Below, in pieces: positions 55,744 through 64,000 of a stretch of 64,000 bases of DNA. The notes beneath the pieces were generated by a model. That model searched no databases. It was not told where the DNA came from and saw only the letters and a program-made list of their open reading frames with translations. The stretch comes from Prochlorococcus sp. AG-355-I20 (GTDB taxonomy: Bacteria; Cyanobacteriota; Cyanobacteriia; PCC-6307; Cyanobiaceae): positions 62,001 through 126,000 of the forward strand of contig QCDM01000003.1 in assembly GCA_003280895.1 (NCBI GenBank). The letters are read 5' to 3'. The number at the start of each line of letters is the position of its first letter. The first letter of the stretch is position 1. Both the position numbers and the translations under genes were made by a program.

Positions 55744-57131
55744 AAATGCTTTGAAAAAGTAATTTGTGTTGCAGCTATAAAGTTTTTTGCCACTTCTGGA
55801 GAACTTGGGAAATGTAAGTGAATCCAACTAGCATGTAATTTTTCATCAAAAAAGCCTTCATTTTTGTATTCAGTTTTCCAAGATTTAATTTTCCATGGGG
55901 AAGAAAGTTTCATCAGATGCTCAGCTTTTCCAAAATAAATATCAGATAAATTATTTTCAATTTCCCAATAATGAAATTCGTGTCCTCTAATTAATTGATT
56001 TTGTTTAATGATCGGAGTATCTTTTAAACCCTCAATGTATCTATAACCTACTGAAAGTTTACTTTTTTTGGTTCTAAAAGGCAGGATACCACTCATTTTA
56101 TGATTATTACCATTTTCATCTTTTATGAAGTCTCCTAAAATCATCATCCCTCCGCACTCAGCATATATAAATCCATTTTTGCGAAATTTCTTTAACGAAT
56201 TTAAGCTTTTTGTAGAGTTACTTATATGATCAGCATATTTTTCAGGAAATCCCCCAGGAATTATTAAAGAAGAGGCCTCATTTGGTATTTCTTCATCATC
56301 GTAAATACTCCATGAAATCAATGGTATGCCAATTTCACTCAAAAACTCCTTAGTTTCAGGGTATTGAAAATGAAAGATTTTATCTTCTGCAATTGCGATA
56401 GGTTTACTTTTGTCTACTTTAAAATCTTTAAAATTGACGGAATTGTATATTTTCTTTTGAGGAGATTTCAGAAATTTAATAAGGGAAAATACATCAAGAT
56501 TTCTTTCGGCAAAATTTGCAAAGTATTGAACATCAATTTCTTTTCCATTATCCGTTGGAGATATCAAACCTAGATTAGCTTTGTTTAAAGTTATTTTTGG
56601 ATCAGATGGTAAAAAACCAAGAATTTCGATATCTTCATTTTTAAAAACTTCTTTGATTAATTTTTTATGTCTATCTGAATTAACGTTGTTAAATATAATT
56701 CCTACTATTGACAACTCACTATCGAAATCCCTAAAACCTCGAATAGTCGCTAAAAGAGAAGCCACTTGACCTCTAGCATTAACAATAAAAATTATTGGAG
56801 CATTGAGAAGTTTAGAGATATTTGCTGTGCTGGAATAGGTTGTTGACCCTAATCCATCAAATAGACCCATTGCTCCTTCTATTAATGAGAATTCATATTT
56901 CAAAGAATGTTTAAAAAAACTTTCTTGAACCCATTCCTCACCACTTAAAAAAATATCTAAATTCCTACAAATAGGTTGGCCAATTGAACTAAGTTGTTGT
57001 TGATCAAGATAATCTGGGCCAACCTTGAAAGTTTGTATCTTTATACCTTTTGAAAACGCCCAACAAGATAGCAAAAGCGATAATGTTGTTTTCCCACTAT
57101 CAGTTGAAGGAGAAGATATTACACAAGGCAT
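55740..57131 (-). CDS. cobB: Cobyrinate a,c-diamide synthase
   Basis: 463 residues. N-terminal P-loop region VISSPSTDSGKTTLSLLLS, then GAMGLFDG, and a C-terminal glutaminase (AECGGMM nucleophile Cys, SHASWIHLHF-like HASWIHLHFPSS). Amidates cobyrinate with glutamine and ATP in cobalamin synthesis. Starts 3 bp after opcA. Confidence 0.92.
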   Translation of the reverse strand: MPCVISSPSTDSGKTTLSLLLSCWAFSKGIKIQTFKVGPDYLDQQQLSSIGQPICRNLDIFLSGEEWVQESFFKHSLKYEFSLIEGAMGLFDGLGSTTYSSTANISKLLNAPIIFIVNARGQVASLLATIRGFRDFDSELSIVGIIFNNVNSDRHKKLIKEVFKNEDIEILGFLPSDPKITLNKANLGLISPTDNGKEIDVQYFANFAERNLDVFSLIKFLKSPQKKIYNSVNFKDFKVDKSKPIAIAEDKIFHFQYPETKEFLSEIGIPLISWSIYDDEEIPNEASSLIIPGGFPEKYADHISNSTKSLNSLKKFRKNGFIYAECGGMMILGDFIKDENGNNHKMSGILPFRTKKSKLSVGYRYIEGLKDTPIIKQNQLIRGHEFHYWEIENNLSDIYFGKAEHLMKLSSPWKIKSWKTEYKNEGFFDEKLHASWIHLHFPSSPEVAKNFIAATQITFSKHF

Positions 57132-57134
57132 CTA

Positions 57135-58436
57135 CTAGTTATTAAAACCATTAAATATTTGAAGGGCTATTTTAATAGAATTTTCAAAAAGAGGACTGGT
57201 ATTTCCTCTACTACTTCCCAATAATTTACTAACATCATACTCTGATGTAGAAGTAGAGTTTGGAACAACTTGTTCTATTAATTCCATATCAGCCATTCCC
57301 CCTGCTTCAAGTCTCATACATTCCACTGATTCACAACCAAGTATTACACAAGTGTTATTTTTCTGAACCGCACTAATTTTTGAAATCAGCCTCAATCCAA
57401 TAACTTGTCCTAAATGAATACTTGGATTTCCCAAAGATAAGGGATTTATTGTTGCAGAAATCTTTTCGCCGTTTTTTCTTTCAAATTCGATTTTTGTTGA
57501 TTCTGTATCCCTTTCAACGCTTAGAAAAGACCAACCAAGTTTATCGCTAATCCATGAAATCAAAAACAAAGCTTGAATTATATGGTCTCCTGCGATATCA
57601 ATGTCAATATCAGTAATATGATCTAAAATCGGCCTTCTCGAAGGTGGATCAAAAATCATTGCCAATGATTCCCTCCAATTTTTCAATCTAACCCAATTCA
57701 AATCATTAATAGCTTTATTTGAATTATTTAATTGATCTAAAACATTTAAACATCTTTGAGGCGATCCAAGAGCAGTATCAATTATTAACCGTAGACCATA
57801 ATTAGTAAAATATTCGAAGATTTCAGGCGATTCATCCAAGCTTCCATTCCACCACAACCATGAAGGTAATTCATCAATAGATAATTCATCAATTATTTTT
57901 ATCCCTTTATTAGAAATTGAGGCCGAGTCCCCCCTTATAACAACTAAATCCCCACATATAGGTTGCATTGCTGGAGTATCACTTAATGGACAGTAAGCGG
58001 ATACAAAAGTTTTGATTTCTGAATTTTTATTTAATGTTGGCGCTAGAGTTATTAATCTTCTTGGATTCAATGTACTAATTGTTGATTCAAAAAATTGTCC
58101 TCTAAAATCTTCATAGTCTTTATTAGATAAATTTTCTTTCAACAAATTCAATAATTCTTCACTATTAAGGGAAGTAGTGATAGGAAGTCCTTGATCTAAG
58201 ATAAATTTTTTTGCAACTTCAATTATCTCTGGACTTAAATTTCCAGTAATTGGACCATTTACTAATCCTTTTTGCACCAAACATTGTTCTAGCCAAGCAG
58301 GCTGCCAGACCATTAATGTAAAAGTATTAGCTCCACTATTATCTTTATCTTCTGAAATCCATAATTTATTAAGGTAATTAGAAATTTCCTGATAAGGAAG
58401 CTCTAACGGGGTTTGGAGTGTTAGTTGAGGTTTCAT
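57135..58436 (-). CDS. opcA: Glucose-6-phosphate dehydrogenase assembly protein
   Basis: 433 residues, OpcA family. Contains LTLMVWQPAWLEQCLVQKGL-like FTLMVWQPAWLEQ, CPLSDTPAMQPICGDLVVIRGD and EVVPNST-type VVPNSTSTSEYDV. In cyanobacteria OpcA activates Zwf. 2 bp after zwf, so strongly coupled. Confidence 0.93.
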   Translation of the reverse strand: MKPQLTLQTPLELPYQEISNYLNKLWISEDKDNSGANTFTLMVWQPAWLEQCLVQKGLVNGPITGNLSPEIIEVAKKFILDQGLPITTSLNSEELLNLLKENLSNKDYEDFRGQFFESTISTLNPRRLITLAPTLNKNSEIKTFVSAYCPLSDTPAMQPICGDLVVIRGDSASISNKGIKIIDELSIDELPSWLWWNGSLDESPEIFEYFTNYGLRLIIDTALGSPQRCLNVLDQLNNSNKAINDLNWVRLKNWRESLAMIFDPPSRRPILDHITDIDIDIAGDHIIQALFLISWISDKLGWSFLSVERDTESTKIEFERKNGEKISATINPLSLGNPSIHLGQVIGLRLISKISAVQKNNTCVILGCESVECMRLEAGGMADMELIEQVVPNSTSTSEYDVSKLLGSSRGNTSPLFENSIKIALQIFNGFNN

Positions 58437-58438
58437 TT

Positions 58439-59962
58439 TTAAGGTCTACGCCAGAAAATATTATCTTTTGAAATTAATTGATCAGACTCTGGAGGTCCCC
58501 ACGTCATAGATTCATAATTATAAATAGGTAACTTCCAAGGAGAATTATCCATCAAGTCTATTAATGGTGTATAAAGTTTCCAGGCTGCCTCTACTTCATC
58601 ACTTCTAGTAAATAAGGTTGGGTCAGAAAGCATTGCATCAGCTAATAATCTTACATATCCTTCATCTGACGGTTCTCCAAATGATTCATCATATGAAAAT
58701 TCCATCTCAACAGGTCTTGATTTCATTCCAGAACCAGGAGATTTTACCTCAAATTTGAAAGTAGCACCTTCATTGGGCTGAATTCTAAGGATAAGTTGAT
58801 TTGGGGCAGGATTTATTATTGTTGATTCAAATAAGTGTACTGGTACGTCTTTAAAAGTCAAGACTATTTCTCCAAGTCTTTTAGGTAGTCTTTTACCTGT
58901 TCTCAAATAAAAAGGAACCCCTTGCCAACGCCAGTTATCCACGAATACTTTTGTCGCAATATAAGTTTCTGTTGTGCTATTACAATTAACACCATCTTCC
59001 TGCCTATATCCTTTTAGTCGATTTGAAATATTTCCTCCCTCTCCATATTGACCTCTTATGCAACAATTCCACGGTTTATTTTCGTCAGCAAGTTTTGAAG
59101 CTTGAAGAACCTTAGCTTTTTCATTTCTTATTGCTTCTGGTTCAAACTTTCCAGGAGGTTCCATTGCAGTAACAGCAAGCATTTGAGTCATATGATTTTG
59201 AAGCATATCCCTTAAAGCACCAGAGCTTTCGTAATAACCTGCTCTATCTTCAACACCTACTGTTTCAGATGAAGTAATTTGAACACTAGATATATAATTT
59301 CTATTCCAGATTGGTTCAAAAATAGTGTTTGCAAACCTCAAAACAAGAATATTCTGAACTGTCTCTTTACCTAAATAATGATCAATCCTATAAATCTGAC
59401 TTTCTTCAGCGCAACTCTGAACGATCTTATTCAATTTTTTTGCACTTGAATAATCTCTTCCAAAAGGTTTTTCAATAACTAAACGACTTTTCTTAGGGTC
59501 ATTTAAAAGGCCAGCTGCTTTAAGAGCTTTACATCCACTTGCATAGAAATTAGGAGATACTGATAAATAAAATGTTCTATTACCATGAGTAGCTTGTGTT
59601 CTATCAATTTCATTTAATCTTCTAGAAAGCCTTACGACATGATCACTTTGTTGCAAGTCAACTGGTTCATAGAAAAGATAATTAGAAAATTGTTCCCACT
59701 CCCTTTCTTTACCAGATATTTGATTTAATAGCTTTTCTTTCATCTTTTCTCTAAACTCATTATCAGTCCAAGGTCTTCTCGCACAACCAACTATTCCAAA
59801 TTCACTAGGAATTCTTCTTTGCAAATAGAGTTCAAATAAGGCTGGTATTAATTTTCTATGAGTAAGGTCTCCACTAGCACCAAATATTACTAGGCATTGT
59901 GGAGATATGACTCTTTCCTGCCGTAAGCCTAATCTTAGAGGATTACTTAAAGTTGAAGGCAT
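58439..59962 (-). CDS. zwf: Glucose-6-phosphate 1-dehydrogenase
   Basis: 507 residues. NADP-binding IFGASGDLTHRKLIPALF, catalytic RIDHYLGKE, and the usual beta+alpha domain. First step of the oxidative pentose phosphate pathway, supplying NADPH in the dark. Operon with opcA and probably cobB; petH lies upstream on the same strand with a 110-bp gap. Confidence 0.97.
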   Translation of the reverse strand: MPSTLSNPLRLGLRQERVISPQCLVIFGASGDLTHRKLIPALFELYLQRRIPSEFGIVGCARRPWTDNEFREKMKEKLLNQISGKEREWEQFSNYLFYEPVDLQQSDHVVRLSRRLNEIDRTQATHGNRTFYLSVSPNFYASGCKALKAAGLLNDPKKSRLVIEKPFGRDYSSAKKLNKIVQSCAEESQIYRIDHYLGKETVQNILVLRFANTIFEPIWNRNYISSVQITSSETVGVEDRAGYYESSGALRDMLQNHMTQMLAVTAMEPPGKFEPEAIRNEKAKVLQASKLADENKPWNCCIRGQYGEGGNISNRLKGYRQEDGVNCNSTTETYIATKVFVDNWRWQGVPFYLRTGKRLPKRLGEIVLTFKDVPVHLFESTIINPAPNQLILRIQPNEGATFKFEVKSPGSGMKSRPVEMEFSYDESFGEPSDEGYVRLLADAMLSDPTLFTRSDEVEAAWKLYTPLIDLMDNSPWKLPIYNYESMTWGPPESDQLISKDNIFWRRP

Positions 59963-60072
59963 ATTTTTAGTATTCTTTATTTAAAATCCTCTTTTTTTCA
60001 AATATTAGCTACGTATTGTGTCTAAACCAAAAAGTATTTAATAAGTGAAGCTTATGACAAAATATCAAAAAT

Positions 60073-61188
<1,116 letters not shown>

Positions 61189-61366
61189 TTAGATTTCTTT
61201 TATAAAAGATTATCAATTTGTAGTTTAATTTGTAGTGATTTTACAAAAATGGTTACGTTTTGAGATCGGGATAAATAAAAGAAATTATTTTAATTTTTCA
61301 GTATTTGTTGTTTTTATCAGTATAGTTACACAGAAATAATTTTTTATCTTTTTAAAAAATTCATTT

Positions 61367-61909
61367 ATGAATAATCCTCAAGAATCAGAAGATCATTCTA
61401 AGAGCAATGATTACAGGACAATTGAGCAGACGATGGAGAAGTTTTCCGGTGGTACAAGACGACTGGCAGCTCAACTTACAACTTCTGCAAGTTTTGATTC
61501 TTTGTGGAGTGTTTTAACAGATTATGATCGGCTAAATCTTTACATACCAAATCTTTTATCGAGCAAAAAAATATTTCAGAATGGAAATAATTTCCACCTT
61601 AAACAAGTTGGGGCTCAGGATTTCCTTGGCATGAAGTTTTCAGCTGAAGTAACTATAGATTTATTTGAAGATAAGGAGCTTGGCCTCATAAAATTTAATT
61701 TGATAAAAGGAGATTTCAGAAAGTTTGAGGGTAGTTGGAAAATACAAAATATTAAAAATACTTCAACCAACTCATTAATTTATGATCTTACTGTTCAAGG
61801 TTGTCAGTGGATGCCAATAGGGATGATAGAGAAAAGACTGAAAAAGGATCTTTCAGAAAATTTAATTGCCGTAGATAGGCAAGCAAAATCATCAAAAAGA
61901 TCGTTATAA
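61367..61909 (+). CDS. SRPBCC/polyketide-cyclase-like protein
   Basis: 180 residues of the START/SRPBCC fold: GTRRLAAQLTTSASFDSLWS then VLTDYDRLNLYIPNLLSS, beta-rich middle and C-terminal helix (PIGMIEKRLKKDLSENLIAV). Similar proteins in cyanobacteria and plastids bind lipid or pigment; ligand unknown. Its end lies 11 bp from a tRNA on the other strand. Confidence 0.8.
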   Translation: MNNPQESEDHSKSNDYRTIEQTMEKFSGGTRRLAAQLTTSASFDSLWSVLTDYDRLNLYIPNLLSSKKIFQNGNNFHLKQVGAQDFLGMKFSAEVTIDLFEDKELGLIKFNLIKGDFRKFEGSWKIQNIKNTSTNSLIYDLTVQGCQWMPIGMIEKRLKKDLSENLIAVDRQAKSSKRSL

Positions 61910-61920
61910 ATTAAAAATAA

Positions 61921-61993
61921 TAGCCCCAAGGGGATTCGAACCCCTGTCGCCTCCGTGAAAGGGAGGTGTCCTAGGCCTCTAGACGATGGGGCC
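61921..61993 (-). tRNA. tRNA-Glu (UUC)
   Basis: 73 nt fold into a cloverleaf on the minus strand: acceptor GGCCCCA/TGGGGCT, anticodon loop CTTTCAC (anticodon TTC, positions 34-36), T-arm with GGTTCGAATCC. Acceptor opens with a G-U pair. tRNA-Glu also supplies glutamate for tetrapyrrole synthesis. CCA is not encoded. Confidence 0.97.
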
Positions 61994-62034
61994 AGGAAAT
62001 TAGCATAACAGCTTATTAAAAACTAAGAGTAAGG

Positions 62035-63153
62035 CTAGCCTTTCGTCAAGTATTGTTGCTCTTTATTTTGTCCTTGCCACACAGGAACTGTGAAATGGAA
62101 GCAGGAACCTTCACCAATTTCAGAAACGACCCATATTCTTCCTCCATGTACTTGTACAATTCTCCTACATACTGATAGCCCTATGCCAAATCCTGAAGTT
62201 CCTTCAGAAGTCTGGGGAAGTCTAACCCTATCAAGAAAAATTCTTTTTTGTTCGCTCAAAGGAATACCTGCACCTTTGTCACAAATTGTTATTTCTACCC
62301 ATTGATTTGTCTTATGAATCATGGTGATTTTTATAGATCCAGAGTCTTTAGAAAATTTAATAGCATTTTCAATTAAATTTAAAAATACTTGCCTCATTCT
62401 TCTTTGATCTGCAAATACACTTGGCAGATCAGATGGGATATCAGTGTCAATTTCAATATTCCTTAATCTCCAGAATTTTTCTAATTCGAGTATTACTTCA
62501 GCACTAATATTACCTAAATCAATTTTCTGGGGATTGAATAACGCTTCCCATTTAGTTGTTCCAACCTCCAAAAGGTCCTGAGATAAAAGTTCAATCTCTT
62601 CAAGGCGTCTTTTAATTACTTCCTGTAATTTTGAAATATCTATTTGTCCGAGTTTTTGACTTTGAACAGCCAAAGTAGCAGCAGTTAAAGGTGTTCTTAA
62701 TTCATGCGCGACCATTCTTAACAATCTTTCCTGAGATTCTATTCTTTTTGTTAAGGTCTCATTTTCTTGTCTTAAAACAAGAAGTTCGTCTTCCAATAAA
62801 AATTCTTTTTGAGTTCTTATTGAATCAATTTTAGATGGCTGTAAATTGATTCCAAGATTTTTTGTTAAGCCTTCCTGTGACCACCTTGGCAACCATTTTT
62901 GCAACTGAGAGAAAATATTACTTCCAGCAAATATTTGCTTTGGAGCTGGGGAAACCTTTATAAGGGCTGGAATAGCAACTAATCTATGTAATTCAAGTAA
63001 TTCTGGCTGCTCGGTGGGTTCAGAGATCTGAAGAGATATCTCAAATTCACAATCATCTGATTCTAAATAAGCTATTAGGGACTTGATGTCATTACTAGAA
63101 AGTTGATTTCTAGCTGCCACAAGTATTAATTTTAACTCTTTTTTATCATTCAA
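62035..63153 (-). CDS. sasA: Circadian sensor kinase SasA
   Basis: 372 residues. Residues 1-~95 are a KaiB-like thioredoxin fold ([19 protein letters not shown]), then a coiled coil, the DHp helix with His 150 in [18 protein letters not shown], and the HATPase domain ([39 protein letters not shown]). Reads KaiC state and phosphorylates RpaA. The N-domain is diagnostic. Confidence 0.95.
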   Translation of the reverse strand: MNDKKELKLILVAARNQLSSNDIKSLIAYLESDDCEFEISLQISEPTEQPELLELHRLVAIPALIKVSPAPKQIFAGSNIFSQLQKWLPRWSQEGLTKNLGINLQPSKIDSIRTQKEFLLEDELLVLRQENETLTKRIESQERLLRMVAHELRTPLTAATLAVQSQKLGQIDISKLQEVIKRRLEEIELLSQDLLEVGTTKWEALFNPQKIDLGNISAEVILELEKFWRLRNIEIDTDIPSDLPSVFADQRRMRQVFLNLIENAIKFSKDSGSIKITMIHKTNQWVEITICDKGAGIPLSEQKRIFLDRVRLPQTSEGTSGFGIGLSVCRRIVQVHGGRIWVVSEIGEGSCFHFTVPVWQGQNKEQQYLTKG

Positions 63154-63259
63154 ATGAAGTCCTCTGAAGTGTTGAAAAGCTGTTAATCCTTATAAACACC
63201 TTAAGATATTTTTTTTTATTTTACAGATGGGCTATTAAATAAATAGGACTTATTGATAA

Positions 63260-63799
63260 ATGGTTGTTATTAATCCAAAGAAAAATTTACATTTTGGTGA
63301 AAACCCTCCTGAAATCAATTTAAATAGTAATTTAAAAAGGTGGTTTTCCAGAAATATTGGATTGTGGAAATCCAATAGAACGTATTTTCTCGATGAAGCA
63401 CAAAAAACTTATAATTTAAGTATGAATATAAATATTCAAGCTCTCAAGAGTAAATCCGAATGGGAGTCGCATTATAAATTTACTTGGTACCCAGAAAAAA
63501 AATATAATTTCTTTGAAGAAAATCCCCAGTACAAAGAACGAGGAGAAATGCATGCATTTTTAAAAGGCCATCAACTTAAGAGGGAAAAATTTTATTTAAG
63601 TAATGATGAAGGTATTTCAAATATTAAACAAGTAGACGAACACGAAATGATATTCGAATCTTCTTACGAAGATTGGTATATTCTTGAACATACGAGACTT
63701 GTAGATCTTGATAATTTTAGATTTAGGGTTATTTATTCATGGAACAAAAATAAGCTTAAAATTGTAGAGAATCATCACGAAATTAAAATTATTAAATAA
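63260..63799 (+). CDS. Lipocalin-like protein, possibly CpeS-family
   Basis: 179 residues. RWFSRNIGLWKSNRTYFL followed by alternating beta strands resembles the start of CpeS/CpcS lyases (FFxxSxGxWxSxRT). The conserved charged residues of a true lyase are not certain. The organism appears to lack phycobilisomes, so a remnant phycobilin-attachment role or a different ligand is possible. No signal peptide. Confidence 0.45.
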   Translation: MVVINPKKNLHFGENPPEINLNSNLKRWFSRNIGLWKSNRTYFLDEAQKTYNLSMNINIQALKSKSEWESHYKFTWYPEKKYNFFEENPQYKERGEMHAFLKGHQLKREKFYLSNDEGISNIKQVDEHEMIFESSYEDWYILEHTRLVDLDNFRFRVIYSWNKNKLKIVENHHEIKIIK

Positions 63800-63871
63800 A
63801 TTCTATTTGCAGATTTAGTTTAAAAATAAAAAATGTTATCTTAAATATTATGAATTAAAAATAAACAAAAT

Positions 63872-64000
63872 ATGAGTTTTAAAATATCTAAAATTTTTAC
63901 AATCCCTATTATTTTATTATCTTTTTTATTTGATACAAATTATGAATTCAATAATGTAAATGCAAATGTTAAAAATTCTCCTGCCAATAAAAATGATTTG
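63872..64000 (+). CDS. N-terminal part of a secreted protein (cut by window edge)
   Basis: 43 codons remain. The start SFKISKIFTIPIILLSFLFD is a signal peptide or anchor, followed by an Asn-rich segment. No stop before the edge; identity unknown. Confidence 0.5.
   Translation, partial: MSFKISKIFTIPIILLSFLFDTNYEFNNVNANVKNSPANKNDL

Overview
The window is a compact, AT-rich (about 30% G+C by eye) cyanobacterial chromosome segment. It carries petG, petH, a Psb34-type protein, chlI, cytM, crtE, a lycopene cyclase, sasA and the cyanobacterial small RNA Yfr1. The strong AT bias, very short proteins, tight spacing and a ferredoxin-NADP reductase without the phycobilisome-linker domain point to a high-light-type Prochlorococcus. 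I cannot name the strain. I see no rRNA, insertion sequence, prophage or CRISPR array.

Layout. (1) 0-15.5 kb is a belt of small genes, about 30 of them under 100 codons and mostly single-membrane-span or secreted. Recognisable genes among them are a glutathione-peroxidase-like protein, a dihydrouridine synthase, two PAP/fibrillin proteins, an Mrr-type nuclease, OsmC, DUF1499, DUF1330, DUF2470 and TM2-domain proteins, a stand-alone IF2-N-like peptide and a Nif11-like peptide. Two small-RNA loci lie at 14.3-14.6 kb. (2) 15.5-21.7 kb is a zinc module: znuB, zur (opposite strand), znuC, a Zur-type palindrome, a His-rich znuA, a CobW/COG0523 GTPase and a WD40 protein. (3) 21.7-32.5 kb holds an orphan transcript-like element at about 22.0-22.37 kb, a three-gene CP-ATP-grasp/alpha-E/transglutaminase operon, a lumenal pentapeptide protein, a PfkB kinase, an MFS transporter and an alpha/beta hydrolase. 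(4) 32.5-43.7 kb is a long minus-strand run: peptide ABC transporter permease and binding protein, hom, sufE, 5-formyl-THF cyclo-ligase, ruvC, chlI, a SpoU methyltransferase, cytM, rsmD, hisH, trxA, Yfr1 and guaB3, with petG embedded on the plus strand. (5) 43.9-57 kb has gyrA, lycopene cyclase, a GH57 glucan enzyme, leuA, an HD-domain phosphodiesterase, folD-crtE-PAP2 and cobB. (6) 57-64 kb has opcA, zwf, petH, a SRPBCC protein, tRNA-Glu, sasA, a possible lipocalin-like (CpeS-type) protein and a truncated secreted protein at the right edge.

How the genes connect. Zur, ZnuABC and the CobW/WD40 pair form a zinc acquisition and allocation unit, and ZnuA and CobW share an inserted domain of about 120 residues that I have not seen named. 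zwf and opcA supply NADPH in darkness, next to petH (photosynthetic NADPH) and near sasA (clock output). folD-crtE, crtL, chlI and petG serve pigment and thylakoid synthesis. Yfr1, a Yfr2-family RNA and a third element carrying the exact 14-nt Yfr1 core all occur here, which suggests a linked small-RNA circuit.

The strongest candidates for undescribed biology are the shared ZnuA/CobW inserted domain, the Yfr1-core stem-loop at 14.5 kb, the orphan transcript at 22.0-22.37 kb, the TatA-like protein with acidic 19-residue repeats, and the membrane-anchored FNR.
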